Shown piece by piece: positions 15,809 through 24,240 of a stretch of DNA of 64,000 nucleotides. Source of the DNA: Albidovulum litorale (GTDB taxonomy: Bacteria > Pseudomonadota > Alphaproteobacteria > Rhodobacterales > Rhodobacteraceae); contig NZ_JAOWKZ010000001.1 in the NCBI RefSeq assembly GCF_025751495.1, positions 441,920-505,919 of the forward strand, read 5' to 3'. Position 1 is the stretch's first letter; every line of letters begins with the position of its first letter. The notes under the pieces are model-generated. The model did not search any database. It was not told the origin of the DNA and saw only the letters and a list, made by a program, of their open reading frames with translations. Position numbers and translations under genes: made by a program.

Positions 15809-16738
15809 TTACCCTTTTGCCGCAACCACATCCTCAGGCGTGCCGACCGCGCGCGTCTCCGCCTCCTTGGAGATACGCCGGATCATGCCGGAAAGCGCCT
15901 TGCCCGCGCCAATCTCCCAGAACTCGGTCACACCTTTTGCCGCCATGAATCCCACACTCTCGCGCCAGCGGACCGAACCCGTGACCTGTTCCACCAGCAG
16001 GCTGCGGATCGTCGCGGGATCGGTCACATCATGGGCGGTGACATTGGCCACCAGCGGCACTTTCGGCTCATCGATATGCACATGGCTTAGGGCATCGGCC
16101 ATCGCAGCCGCCGCCGGACCCATCAATTCACAATGGAAGGGGGCAGATACCGGCAGAAGGATCGCACGTTTCGCGCCCTTCGCCTTGGCGATCTCCACCG
16201 CCCGCTCTACCGCGTCCTTGTGGCCCGAAACCACGACCTGCGCCGGGTCGTTATCGTTCGCAGCCTGACAGACCTCGCCCATCGCGGCCTCCTCGGCCAC
16301 TGCCTTAGCGGTTTCAAAATCAAGCCCCAGCAGGGCCGCCATCGCGCCAACGCCGACCGGTACCGCCTCCTGCATCGCCTTGCCCCGCAGCCGCAGAAGC
16401 CGCGCGGTATCGGAAAGGCTGAGCGCGCCCGCAGCACAAAGCGCCGAATACTCGCCCAGCGAATGGCCCGCGACGAAGGCAGCGCTTTCCACGCCGATCC
16501 CCTCTGCCTCCAGCGCCCTCAGCGCGGCGATCGAGGTCGCCATCAGCGCCGGTTGGGCATTCTGCGTCAGCGTCAGCTCTTCCTGACTGCCCTCCCAGAT
16601 GAGCCGTGAGAGGGCCTCGCCCAAAGCCTCGTCGACCTCATCGAAGACGGCCTTCGACGCCGGATAGGCCTCGGCCAGAGCCCGGCCCATGCCGGTTACC
16701 TGCGCGCCCTGCCCCGGAAATACGAATGCCCGTGCCAT
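15809..16738 (-). CDS. fabD: Malonyl-CoA:ACP transacylase
   Basis: The 309-residue product starts MARAFVFPGQGAQVTGMG. It has the nucleophile elbow AGHSLGEYSALCAAGAL and the catalytic histidine in SAPFHCELM, as in FabD enzymes that load malonate on ACP. The ATG at 16738 is supported by family length; the open frame extends upstream without similarity. It heads the minus-strand fab cluster and faces the divergent cytochrome gene. Confidence 0.96.
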   Translation of the reverse strand: MARAFVFPGQGAQVTGMGRALAEAYPASKAVFDEVDEALGEALSRLIWEGSQEELTLTQNAQPALMATSIAALRALEAEGIGVESAAFVAGHSLGEYSALCAAGALSLSDTARLLRLRGKAMQEAVPVGVGAMAALLGLDFETAKAVAEEAAMGEVCQAANDNDPAQVVVSGHKDAVERAVEIAKAKGAKRAILLPVSAPFHCELMGPAAAAMADALSHVHIDEPKVPLVANVTAHDVTDPATIRSLLVEQVTGSVRWRESVGFMAAKGVTEFWEIGAGKALSGMIRRISKEAETRAVGTPEDVVAAKG

Positions 16739-16871
16739 TATGACCCCCTGTGTTGTTTTGCCCCGAATACCCTGACGAGTGACGTCGCGCAATGCGCCGG
16801 TAACGGCGATTAGGGTGGCTGACGCCCTCAGGGCGATCGGATATCATGGGTTTACACGTATGAGGACCGTT

Positions 16872-17612
16872 ATGCGCATCCCGCCACGCGCCGAACAGCG
16901 TCACGGTTACGAGTTGCCCGCGCGCCTCCTCCACTGGCTGGCCGCGCTCGCGATCTTCGCCGCACTTGGACTGGGCCTCTGGATGACCCGGCTTCCGGCG
17001 GAAACCGAGGCCGAGGTGGCCACCGTCTTCCGCGCATACTCGGTTCACAAGACCATCGGCATGGCGGTTTTGGCACTCGGCATGGCGCGCATTCTCTGGG
17101 CCATTCTCCGCCCCGACCCCGGTCCGCTTCACCCCGAACGCGCGGTGGAAACCTTTCTCGCGCGGCTGATCCACCGCCTCCTCTGGATCGGCCTTCTGGC
17201 TCTGCCCGCCACCGGGCTCCTTTACCATTCCGCCGCTCCGGGATTTGCCCCGATCCTCTGGCCTTTCGGTCAGGCGCTGCCCTTCGTTCCCGCCGACGAG
17301 GCACTGGCGCTCGCCTTCCGAAATCTGCACGAGGCAGCAGGCTGGCTGGTCATGGCCGCCCTTGCCTTTCATATCGCAGGCACTCTGAAACATGTACTGA
17401 TTGACCGCGATGCCACGCTTGCGAGAATTACCGCCGGGACCGGCCCCTCCGTCCCACCCGCCCGCAGGGCAATCCTGACCGCCGCGTTGGCCCTTGCGCT
17501 CTGGATCGCCTCACTGACCGCGGCATGGTTCACAGCCCCGCTGCCCGAGCCTGACCCGTTCGACGTCCTGGACGGATTGGAAACCTTCGACGATCTCGAC
17601 AGGCCGGAATAG
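16872..17612 (+). CDS. Cytochrome b561-type membrane protein
   Basis: The 246-residue protein has about five hydrophobic segments. Histidines in the expected haem-binding places are LLHWLAALAIF, VHKTIGMAVLAL, RNLHEAAGWLV and AFHIAGTLKHV, as in bacterial cytochrome b561 proteins that move electrons in the inner membrane. The acidic C-terminal tail (PDPFDVLDGLETFDDLDRPE) is unusual. The ATG at 16872 has GAGG nine bases upstream and is preferred to one at 16860. Confidence 0.88.
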   Translation: MRIPPRAEQRHGYELPARLLHWLAALAIFAALGLGLWMTRLPAETEAEVATVFRAYSVHKTIGMAVLALGMARILWAILRPDPGPLHPERAVETFLARLIHRLLWIGLLALPATGLLYHSAAPGFAPILWPFGQALPFVPADEALALAFRNLHEAAGWLVMAALAFHIAGTLKHVLIDRDATLARITAGTGPSVPPARRAILTAALALALWIASLTAAWFTAPLPEPDPFDVLDGLETFDDLDRPE

Positions 17613-17642
17613 AATAAACCCGAAACTCTACACGCCGCCGGG

Positions 17643-18242
17643 TTAGGCCTCCAGTTCGGCGTCCCAGTAAAGGAAATCGACCCAGCTTTCATGCAGGTGG
17701 TTCGGTGGGAACCGCCGCCCGGCCCGCTGCATATCCTCCACATCCGGCCGGAAGGGCGGACGGCGCAGCGACAGGCCCGACTGTTTCAAAGGTTTGTTGG
17801 CTTTCTTCAGGTTGCAGGGAGAACAGGCGGCAACCACGTTTTCCCAGCTTGTCACGCCGCCCCGCGAGCGCGGCAGGACGTGATCGAAGGTCAGATCACC
17901 CCTCGACCCGCAATACTGGCAACAGAATTCGTCCCGCAGAAAAAGATTGAAGCGCGTGAAGGCCACGCGCTTCTGAGGTCTTACGTAATCCTTCAGCACC
18001 ACGACCGAGGGTATTCGGATCGCCGCACGCTGCGACCGCACCACTTCATCATATTCGGCCAGTATCATCACCCGGTCGAGAAACACCGCCTTGATCGCAT
18101 CCTGCCAAGGCCAGAGCGACAGCGGATAATAGGACAGCGGCCGGAAATCCGCGTTCAGCACCAGCGCCGGACAATGTTTCAACGCCGAAGGTTCGCGGAC
18201 GAAACCAGTGCGGAATTCGGTGTCAGTCGGATGGTCGAGCAT
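17643..18242 (-). CDS. HNH endonuclease
   Basis: The 199-residue protein holds an HNH domain with two zinc CxxC pairs (CQYCGSRGD and ACSPCNLKKANK) around the DHVLPRSRGG motif. This stand-alone type is conserved in alphaproteobacterial core genomes, and its cellular role is not established. The start MLDHPTDTEF at 18242 follows GTGAGG; a start 24 bases upstream has no binding site. It converges on the cytochrome gene. Confidence 0.88.
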   Translation of the reverse strand: MLDHPTDTEFRTGFVREPSALKHCPALVLNADFRPLSYYPLSLWPWQDAIKAVFLDRVMILAEYDEVVRSQRAAIRIPSVVVLKDYVRPQKRVAFTRFNLFLRDEFCCQYCGSRGDLTFDHVLPRSRGGVTSWENVVAACSPCNLKKANKPLKQSGLSLRRPPFRPDVEDMQRAGRRFPPNHLHESWVDFLYWDAELEA

Positions 18243-18412
18243 TCTTACGTCGTCCTCACCTCGCATGCCGCTGTGGCACCGGGGCGGGAGCGCCCGCCCC
18301 TGCTTATCCACAACTATATCTGGCGTTTCGCGTCTGACAAGCCCCGCGATATGCCATGGTTGCCACAAAGACTTTACCGGGCGAGCATGAAGGGATCATG
18401 ACAGGTCGTGGA

Positions 18413-18443
18413 ACGGCGCGCACCGACCAATGGTGCGCGCCGT
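18413..18443. other. Strong GC hairpin without T-run
   Basis: ACGGCGCGCACC and GGTGCGCGCCGT form a perfect twelve-base stem with a seven-base loop in the 251-base gap between the HNH gene and a small membrane protein gene. No T-run follows on either strand, so it is not a classical terminator. The rest of the gap shows nothing recognisable. Confidence 0.5.
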
Positions 18444-18493
18444 GTCACCAATCGGGCCTTAAAACGCGGCCCAACGCAGACATCTGCTAAGGG

Positions 18494-18613
18494 TCAGCGG
18501 CGCCGATCGTCGCGGTGGATGCGAACCGGCAGCCGCTTCGGCTCCCGGCGGGGAGAAGTCATCACGAAACCAAGGGCAATGAAGGCGAGTGCGGTCATTG
18601 CAATGATTTCCAT
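18494..18613 (-). CDS. Small single-helix membrane protein (39 aa)
   Basis: An ATG at 18613 preceded by AAGGAGAG at eight bases opens a 39-codon frame. The product is MEIIAMTALAFIALGFVMTS followed by a very basic tail rich in arginine (PRREPKRLPVRI, HRDDRRR). That gives one N-terminal hydrophobic helix and a cationic tail. No family was recognised. The good ribosome binding site and the helix-plus-tail organisation argue it is real. Confidence 0.5.
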   Translation of the reverse strand: MEIIAMTALAFIALGFVMTSPRREPKRLPVRIHRDDRRR

Positions 18614-18667
18614 GGTTCTCTCCTTGAGGGATTCGCTGGTCACAACCTAATGCCGCCGGTGGCGGTT

Positions 18668-19333
18668 TCAAGCCCCCGGCAGCTTGTCCTTGAGAAAGGC
18701 CAGAGCAACCGACAGCCCGTCCGGCGCGATGCCGTGGCCGGTGCCCTTCATGACATGGCCATAGGTCTCGAACCCCGCTGCAGTCAGCGCCTCTCCCGCC
18801 AGTCCCATTTCCTGGAACGGCACCATCGGGTCCTGATCGCCATGAATGAGCAGAACCGGCGGCTTCGACACCGCCTCGGCGGTAAACGTCTCTGGCTGCA
18901 AAAGGCGACCGGAAAAGGCGACAATCGCCGCCACGGGTTCGGCCCGGCGCGGGAGGATATGCAGCGCCATCATCGTGCCTTGCGAAAAGCCGATCACGCC
19001 CAGCCGGTCGATGGTCAGCCCCTCATCGGCCAGACGCGCATCGATGAAGGCATTGATGTCGTCGATGGAGCGGAGCATGCCCGCCGTCGCCTCCGCATCG
19101 GACGACCCGTCGAGCCAGGGGATCGGGAACCACTGATAACCCATCGGGTTGTTGCGGCAGGGCTCAGGCGCGTCCGGCGACAGGAAAACCGTGTCGGGCA
19201 GATGCGGGGCCAGCGGATCGGCAAGGCCCAGAAGGTCGGCGCCATCAGCGCCATAGCCGTGCAGGAAGATCACCATAGACTTGGCCTTCCCCGACCGTGC
19301 GGCCCTGCGGCCGAACTTCAACTCACGCGTCAC
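18668..19333 (-). CDS. Phospholipase/carboxylesterase family hydrolase
   Basis: The 221-residue alpha/beta hydrolase has the oxyanion HGYGADGADL, the nucleophile elbow GFSQGTMMAL, the acid in HGDQDPMVPF and the histidine in GTGHGI. This is the full triad of the YpfH/carboxylesterase family, and the physiological ester is unknown. The start is taken as a GTG at 19333 overlapping the stop of the glycosylase gene (GTGA), which implies coupling. Confidence 0.87.
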   Translation of the reverse strand: MTRELKFGRRAARSGKAKSMVIFLHGYGADGADLLGLADPLAPHLPDTVFLSPDAPEPCRNNPMGYQWFPIPWLDGSSDAEATAGMLRSIDDINAFIDARLADEGLTIDRLGVIGFSQGTMMALHILPRRAEPVAAIVAFSGRLLQPETFTAEAVSKPPVLLIHGDQDPMVPFQEMGLAGEALTAAGFETYGHVMKGTGHGIAPDGLSVALAFLKDKLPGA

Positions 19334-19959
19334 CTGATCCCCTCCCGGCTTTTCACGACCCGGTAGTAGGCCCAGAGCGCGCGGGCCGCAATGGCCCTCC
19401 AGGGGGACCAATCCTCAGCAATCCGGCGCAATTCCCGTTCATTCGGGCGCTCAGGCAGGCCGAACAACAGCCGCGCCGCTTCCTGCAGCGCCAGATCGCC
19501 CGGCGCGAAAACATCGGCCCGGCCAAGCGAGATGATCGCATAGACCTCAGCCGTCCATAGGCCAATGCCGGGCAGTGCGGTCAGCGTGGCGATCAACTCG
19601 TCGTCCGGCAGGAAGCGCAAAGCGGCATAGTCAAGCCGCGCCTCGGCCAGTGCCTTGCCATAGCGGATCTTCTGGCGACTGAAGCCGCAGGCGCGCAGGT
19701 CGTCTTCGGTTGCGCCCCGCATCGCCGTTTCACTCGCCAGCCCCGCCGCCTCAAGTTTCGCCCAGATCGCATCGGCCGAAGCGGTGGAAACCTGCTGGCC
19801 GATGATCGCGTCCAACAGGGCCGCGAATCCGTCCGGCCGTCGACGCAGCGGCAAAGGTCCCGTTTCGCCCAGAAGACGCGCGAAATCCGGGTGCCGTGCG
19901 GCCAGCCAGTCTGCCCCCTCGGCCACGCAGGTCTCGGTTTCAATGATGCGGCCGACCAT
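19330..19959 (-). CDS. DNA-3-methyladenine glycosylase II (HhH-GPD)
   Basis: The 209-residue protein has the HhH-GPD fold of AlkA-like glycosylases: AAIIGQQVSTASADAIWAKL-type helices, the hairpin LPGIGLWTAEVYAI and the catalytic aspartate in VFAPGDLALQEA. It would excise alkylated purines. No iron-sulphur cysteine motif is present, which fits AlkA rather than EndoIII or MutY. It overlaps the MocR stop and the esterase start, so the three may form one operon. Confidence 0.9.
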   Translation of the reverse strand: MVGRIIETETCVAEGADWLAARHPDFARLLGETGPLPLRRRPDGFAALLDAIIGQQVSTASADAIWAKLEAAGLASETAMRGATEDDLRACGFSRQKIRYGKALAEARLDYAALRFLPDDELIATLTALPGIGLWTAEVYAIISLGRADVFAPGDLALQEAARLLFGLPERPNERELRRIAEDWSPWRAIAARALWAYYRVVKSREGIR

Positions 19960-21374
19960 CAGACCGGCAGATCGCCCGGGGGATTGCGCAGAAGCCGCGC
20001 CATGGTTTCCAGCGCCTTGGAAAACTCCGCCTCGGGCAAAGCCCCGTTCAGCGCGATACGCACGGCGTTCGGCGTATGGCTCTCGATCAGCGCGAATTCA
20101 TCGGCCGACCGCACGATGACGCCCGCCGCTTCCGCCTCGCGCGCAAAGGTGGAGGCGCGCCATCCCTGCGGCATCGGCAGCCAGACAAAGGCCAACCCCT
20201 TCTGCCAGCGCAGGTCAAAAGCGCCGAGCACGTTCAGTGTCATCTCCAGACGCCGGGCAAAGACCGCCTGCACCTTGTCGCGCAGCCGTGCCCCCTCGCC
20301 CGAGGCAAGAAGGTGGTAAACGATATCGGTCACCGGACGGGCAAGCCCGAAATAGGAATGCTGCGCGGCAAGCCGCCCGGCCTCGCCCAGACCCGTGGGG
20401 CAGACGATCGCGCCAAATCGCAGACCGGCGGCCAGCGATTTTGAGACCGAGGTCACATGCCAGGTCCGTTCCGGCGCAAGGGCCCGCAGGGACGGATCAG
20501 TCGCGACCTGCACCGAATAGCAGTCATCCTCCACGATCTGGATATCGTGCCGCCGCGCCACCTCGGCAATTTCCGCCCGGCGTCGGGCTGGCATCTTTAC
20601 CGTCGTGGGGTTCTGCGCATCCGTGGTGACACAAACGATGCGCGCATCATGGCGGCGGCAGGCGGCATCCAGCGCCTCGGGGATCATGCCGCCGCCGTCG
20701 ATGGCGACGGGCACGATCTCTGCCCGATTCAGTCGCGCGGCGTGGCGGAACCCGGGATAAGAGAGTTCCTCGCAGAAGACCTGCGGTCGGGTCCCCTTCA
20801 GGCAGCATTGTAAGGCCAGATTGATCCCGTTCTGCCCACCATGTGTCAATACAATGTCATCAGCCGAGATCGGCCCGAGGATGCGGTCGGCGAGCCAGTT
20901 GGCAAGCTCCTCGCGCAACGGCCTGTCACGCCTGAGCCCGGGATAGCCGAGATAATCGACACAACCGCTCTCGCCAAGACCGGCGAAAGCCGCAGCAATG
21001 GCCTGCCCTTGCCCGACATCGGGAAGCTGCGGCGTCCGCAGATCGACCGGCGCCTTCGCGTCCGGATCACTTCTGTGGATCAGGCGCGGCTCCATCATAA
21101 GCGGTTGGGAAGCCCCGAATTTCGGGCGGTTAGAGGCGACGAACGTGCCCCGGCCGACGGCGGCTTCCAGCAAACCTTCCTGAGTCGCGATCTGATAGGC
21201 ACGCGCCACGGTGCCCGGCGTCATGCCCAGACGCCAGGCCAGATCGCGCACCGGCGGCAGCTTAGTACCCTCAGGCAGTTCGCCGTCGCGAACCGCTTCG
21301 CGAAGCGATCGCGTAAGGGCAAGGTATTTCGGCCCGTCGTAATGCGTCAGGTCAGGCTGCCACATTGTACCCAT
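19959..21374 (-). CDS. MocR-type transcriptional regulator (GntR HTH + aminotransferase fold)
   Basis: The 471-residue protein joins a GntR winged helix (residues about 10-80, LPPVRDLAWRLGMTPGTVARAY) to a class I aminotransferase-like domain. The PLP lysine is in HVTSVSKSLAAGLRFG. MocR proteins are PLP-responsive regulators that often act on a divergent neighbour. Here the neighbour is a DUF1127 gene 89 bases away. The ATG at 21374 follows AGAGGAAC. Confidence 0.92.
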   Translation of the reverse strand: MGTMWQPDLTHYDGPKYLALTRSLREAVRDGELPEGTKLPPVRDLAWRLGMTPGTVARAYQIATQEGLLEAAVGRGTFVASNRPKFGASQPLMMEPRLIHRSDPDAKAPVDLRTPQLPDVGQGQAIAAAFAGLGESGCVDYLGYPGLRRDRPLREELANWLADRILGPISADDIVLTHGGQNGINLALQCCLKGTRPQVFCEELSYPGFRHAARLNRAEIVPVAIDGGGMIPEALDAACRRHDARIVCVTTDAQNPTTVKMPARRRAEIAEVARRHDIQIVEDDCYSVQVATDPSLRALAPERTWHVTSVSKSLAAGLRFGAIVCPTGLGEAGRLAAQHSYFGLARPVTDIVYHLLASGEGARLRDKVQAVFARRLEMTLNVLGAFDLRWQKGLAFVWLPMPQGWRASTFAREAEAAGVIVRSADEFALIESHTPNAVRIALNGALPEAEFSKALETMARLLRNPPGDLPV

Positions 21375-21438
21375 GACAATGTTCCTCTGGATGGTCAGCC
21401 AATACTATTGTACGCCTTTATGTACTGAAAGCTGAATA

Positions 21439-21452
21439 TTGTATCAATACAA
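21439..21452. promoter_or_regulatory. Palindromic operator candidate between MocR and DUF1127 genes
   Basis: TTGTAT-CA-ATACAA is a perfect 14-base palindrome 10 bases upstream of the DUF1127 start. Related half-sites ATTGTAC occur nearby at about 21363 and 21409. MocR regulators typically bind such repeats in the divergent gap. The assignment is inferred. Confidence 0.45.
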
Positions 21453-21462
21453 AAGATGCAAC

Positions 21463-21684
21463 ATGACCATGATGACCAAAGCCGCCCCGCGTCCCCTCGC
21501 CGCCCCGATGGGCCGCAAGGTGCTGACCACGCTCCCGGCCGCACTGGTAAAGGTCGTGACGCAATGGCAGGCACGCCGCCGCAGCCGTATCGCGCTGTCG
21601 CACTTGAGCGATTTCCACCTGCGGGACATCGGCCTCGACCCCCTGATCCGCGATCAGGAGATCGGCCGTCCGTTCTGTAAATAA
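21463..21684 (+). CDS. DUF1127 small arginine-rich protein
   Basis: The 73-residue protein begins MTMMTKAAPRPLAAP and ends with the DUF1127 domain (WQARRRSRIALSHLSDFHLRDIGL). These small basic proteins in alphaproteobacteria have been linked to RNA turnover, phosphate or stress adaptation and motility. A canonical terminator follows. The start is the first ATG after the operator-like palindrome and has a weak binding site. Confidence 0.87.
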   Translation: MTMMTKAAPRPLAAPMGRKVLTTLPAALVKVVTQWQARRRSRIALSHLSDFHLRDIGLDPLIRDQEIGRPFCK

Positions 21685-21721
21685 GTCCCGGTTCCGTTCA
21701 TCCCCACGGAACCTCTTCCTC

Positions 21722-21747
21722 GGCCGGGCCCTGCCCGGCCGTTTTTT
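21722..21747 (+). terminator. Intrinsic terminator of the DUF1127 gene
   Basis: GGCCGGGC and GCCCGGCC form an eight-base perfect stem with a three-base loop, followed by GTTTTTT. Confidence 0.92.
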
Positions 21748-21775
21748 AACGCCGGATCGACCCGTACTCGGATAG

Positions 21776-21801
21776 GTAAGGTGGGTTGAAACCCAGCTTA
21801 C
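21776..21801. repeat. 26-bp palindromic repeat, copy 2
   Basis: GTAAGGTGGGTTG followed by AAACCCAGCTTAC matches the copy at 9947 in length and most positions. It lies just after the DUF1127 terminator. Confidence 0.7.
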
Positions 21802-21828
21802 TTCAGCCAACCACGGACGATTCGCCAA

Positions 21829-22086
21829 TCAGACCGCGACCGCCTCGATCGCGATCGAGCGACGCTTCAGCTCGCTATACATCGCCGAAACCACGCGCGG
21901 CTGGTTGACCGCACGCCGCAGCGCCTCGTCGATCAGGCTTTCGCGCACCTTGCTCTGAACGCGCCAGACAAGGCGGCGCTTCACGCCGTCATCGTAGACA
22001 ATTTCGACCGCGCCGGTCGGTGAATGGCGCAGGCCAAGGAAATCAAAGCCCCCGAGGGAGCTGTGGTAAGACACACGTATGGGCAT
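21829..22086 (-). CDS. Conserved-looking hypothetical protein (85 aa)
   Basis: The protein starts MPIRVSYHSSLGGFDFLGLR. It has two beta-hairpin-like segments (AVEIVYDDGVKRRLVWRVQ) and a helical end rich in charged residues (ESLIDEALRRAVNQPRVVSAMYSELKRR). No family was recognised. Codon use matches the neighbours. It is encoded downstream of rpsI on the same strand beyond a terminator. Confidence 0.55.
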   Translation of the reverse strand: MPIRVSYHSSLGGFDFLGLRHSPTGAVEIVYDDGVKRRLVWRVQSKVRESLIDEALRRAVNQPRVVSAMYSELKRRSIAIEAVAV

Positions 22087-22219
22087 TTTTCTGCTCTGTT
22101 TTCTGCCTCAATGGCGCGACATTGGGGTCATACCTGCCATTGCGTCAATCGGGTTGAACACAAATCCGCGTGATCGAGTCCCTAGCGCAACAGCGTAAAA
22201 GGAACGTGACAGAATCAAA

Positions 22220-22246
22220 AAGGCGCGGACCAATGGCCCGCGCCTT
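22220..22246 (-). terminator. Intrinsic terminator after rpsI
   Basis: On the minus strand AAGGCGCGGGCC and GGTCCGCGCCTT form a stem with one G-T pair, followed by TTTGATT. It lies 34 bases after the rpsI stop. Confidence 0.85.
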
Positions 22247-22279
22247 CGAGTTTTCCCTCCGGCAACAGCCGAAAAAGTA

Positions 22280-22783
22280 TCAGCGCTTCGAGAACTGGAA
22301 GCTGCGGCGGGCTTTTGCCTTGCCGTATTTCTTCCGTTCAACCACGCGGCTGTCGCGAGTCAGGAAGCCCGCAGCCTTGAGCGCACCGCGCAAGCTGGGT
22401 TCGTAAAGCTGAAGCGCTTTCGAGATGCCGTGCTTGACCGCACCGGCCTGACCCGAAAGACCGCCACCGGCAACCGTGGCCATCACGTCGAACTGACCTT
22501 CGACATTGGCGACCTGGAACGGCTGGCGCAGGATCATCTGCAGCACCGGACGGGCGAAGTACTTCGTGTAGTCGATGAACTCGCCCTTGTTGTTGCGGAT
22601 CAGGAACTTGCCGGAACCCGGCTTGATCCAGACGCGGGCAACCGCGTCCTTGCGCTTGCCCGTCGCATAGGACCGGCCCAGCGCGTCGCGCTGCGGTTCA
22701 CGGGGCGCTTCGATTTCGGCGACAGCCTCGGTGCCCGAGACGGCCGATTTCAGATCGTCGAGAGATTTGATTTCGTCAGCCAT
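22280..22783 (-). CDS. rpsI: 30S ribosomal protein S9
   Basis: The 167-residue protein has the S9 core ([21 protein letters not shown]) and ends with the invariant FSKR that reaches the P-site tRNA. An acidic N-terminal extension of about 37 residues is typical of alphaproteobacterial S9. It follows rplM by one base. Confidence 0.98.
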   Translation of the reverse strand: MADEIKSLDDLKSAVSGTEAVAEIEAPREPQRDALGRSYATGKRKDAVARVWIKPGSGKFLIRNNKGEFIDYTKYFARPVLQMILRQPFQVANVEGQFDVMATVAGGGLSGQAGAVKHGISKALQLYEPSLRGALKAAGFLTRDSRVVERKKYGKAKARRSFQFSKR

Positions 22784-22784
22784 C

Positions 22785-23249
22785 TTACGCGCTCCGGGTG
22801 TTCTTCGGGTTCATCGACTTGACGTCGAGAACTTCGGGGGACTGCGCTTCATGCGGATGCTCGGCACCGGCATAGACGCGCAGGTTCGACATCTGCTGCT
22901 TGCCCAGCTTGTTGCGGCTGATCATGCGCTCGACGGCCTTGATCACCACGCGCTCGGGATGGGCGCCGTCCAGCACCTGCTCGGCGGTTCGGAACTTGAT
23001 GCCGCCCGGATGGCCGGTATGCCAGTAGTACCGCTTGTCAGCGCGCTTGTTGCCGGTCATCTGCACCTTGTCGGCGTTGATGACGATGACATTGTCGCCC
23101 ATGTCCATATGCGGGGTGAAGGTCGCCTTGTGCTTGCCGCGCAGGCGCATGGCGACGATCGTGGCGAGGCGGCCCAGAACAACGCCCTCGGCGTCGATCA
23201 GGATCCACTTCTTCTCGATCTCCGCCGGAGTTGCGGTATAGGTCTTCAT
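22785..23249 (-). CDS. rplM: 50S ribosomal protein L13
   Basis: The 154-residue protein starts [20 protein letters not shown] and carries the L13 signature around [19 protein letters not shown]. It is the first gene of the conserved rplM-rpsI pair. Confidence 0.98.
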   Translation of the reverse strand: MKTYTATPAEIEKKWILIDAEGVVLGRLATIVAMRLRGKHKATFTPHMDMGDNVIVINADKVQMTGNKRADKRYYWHTGHPGGIKFRTAEQVLDGAHPERVVIKAVERMISRNKLGKQQMSNLRVYAGAEHPHEAQSPEVLDVKSMNPKNTRSA

Positions 23250-23388
23250 TGTCAGCCCTTCGAGTTCGGGTTCCTGGGCAGCCCGGAAGCCGCCCGAAAT
23301 TCGGATGCGGGCTTGTCTCCGATCCGCACGCGCAGGTCAAGTGGGTGTTTCTGTAATTATCTGATTAATTTCAACGTGTTAAAAAATA

Positions 23389-23402
23389 GGTATTTAAATA
23401 CC
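23389..23402. promoter_or_regulatory. Palindrome in an AT-rich island upstream of rplM
   Basis: GGTATTTAAATACC is a perfect 14-base palindrome within an 80-base AT-rich block (23341-23420), in an otherwise GC-rich window. The gap 23250-23529 separates divergent rplM and a zinc-finger gene. A possible -35 for rplM (TTGACC at 23335-23340, minus strand) lies at its edge, but no good -10 is visible. A role as UP element or binding site is a guess. Confidence 0.3.
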
Positions 23403-23529
23403 CCAATAAAATCATCCCTAGGACACCCCACAACGCATCAGACCAAAGCCTGATGACTGACAGAACGGTCCATGATTTGCTAGACTCGTTTGAATTTCAG
23501 CCCTGCCCCGGAATTGTACGGATAATCAT

Positions 23530-23751
23530 ATGTCGCCAACAGGCTCGAAAAAGGATGGGACCCCGCCGGTCAAACGCCGATGCCACCGCTGCCACGGCTC
23601 CGGCCGCGCGCCCTGCCAGATCTGCGGCGGCGCGGGACAGGTCGTGATGGGAACCACGCCGCTGGGCAAACCGCAATATGACCGCTGCAGCGGCTGTTTC
23701 GGAACCCGAACCACGCGCTGCACCTCCTGCCAGGGGGATGGGTTCATCTGA
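23530..23751 (+). CDS. Small DnaJ-type zinc-finger protein (four CxxCxG-like repeats)
   Basis: The 73-residue protein carries four cysteine repeats: CHRCHGSG, CQICGGAG, CSGCFGTR and CTSCQGDG. They are spaced as in the central zinc-binding domain of DnaJ, but there is no J-domain. Two zinc ions could be bound. Stand-alone proteins of this sort may assist folding or partner binding, and the role here is unknown. The upstream binding site is weak. Confidence 0.75.
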   Translation: MSPTGSKKDGTPPVKRRCHRCHGSGRAPCQICGGAGQVVMGTTPLGKPQYDRCSGCFGTRTTRCTSCQGDGFI

Positions 23752-23753
23752 CC

Positions 23754-24185
23754 TCATTCACCGGCGCGTTTCGGCGGGATTGAATAGGTCATGTTTGCCC
23801 GCGCCACCGGCGCGTCCATCCCTTCGGACCGGATCAGCACATCCCCTATCGCCAGAACCCGTCCCATTTTCAACAGGCGCGCCGTGCCGATCAGGTCGCG
23901 CCCGGCTTCCGGCTTGCGCAGGAAATCGACCGCTCCGTTCGTGGTCACCGCCAGCGCCACCGGCCCGATGCGGGCAAGGATGGCCAGATAGACCGCGACA
24001 TCTGCCAATGCGAAGATATTCGGGCCCGAGACAGTGCCGCCGGGCCTCAGATGCCGCTCTGCCACCTTCAGCCGCATGACGATCCCGTCCTCGGTCAGAC
24101 GCTCGATCGCGAAGTCACCCTTTACCTGCGGAAACTCGCGCTCCAGAAACGCCGCCAGTTCCGCCTCGTTCATCACCGCCTGCAT
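23754..24185 (-). CDS. PaaI-family hotdog thioesterase
   Basis: The 143-residue protein has the hotdog fold pattern of PaaI-type acyl-CoA thioesterases: HLRPGGTVSGPNIFALADVAVY, then VTTNGAVDFLRKPEAGRDL and a final strand. The start follows GGGAGGGAAG. It is divergent from an enoyl-CoA hydratase-like gene 55 bases away, suggesting a shared acyl-CoA role. Confidence 0.88.
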   Translation of the reverse strand: MQAVMNEAELAAFLEREFPQVKGDFAIERLTEDGIVMRLKVAERHLRPGGTVSGPNIFALADVAVYLAILARIGPVALAVTTNGAVDFLRKPEAGRDLIGTARLLKMGRVLAIGDVLIRSEGMDAPVARANMTYSIPPKRAGE

Positions 24186-24240
24186 CTTCCCTCCCGCGCC
24201 TCACCGGCCTAGAGTTCCCTGAACCGGAAGGAATGACAAG

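Noticed and set aside
17617-17646. Possible bidirectional terminator between cytochrome b561 and HNH genes
   Set aside because: The only stem (AACCCG/CGGGTT) is six bases long with a 16-base loop and no T-run.
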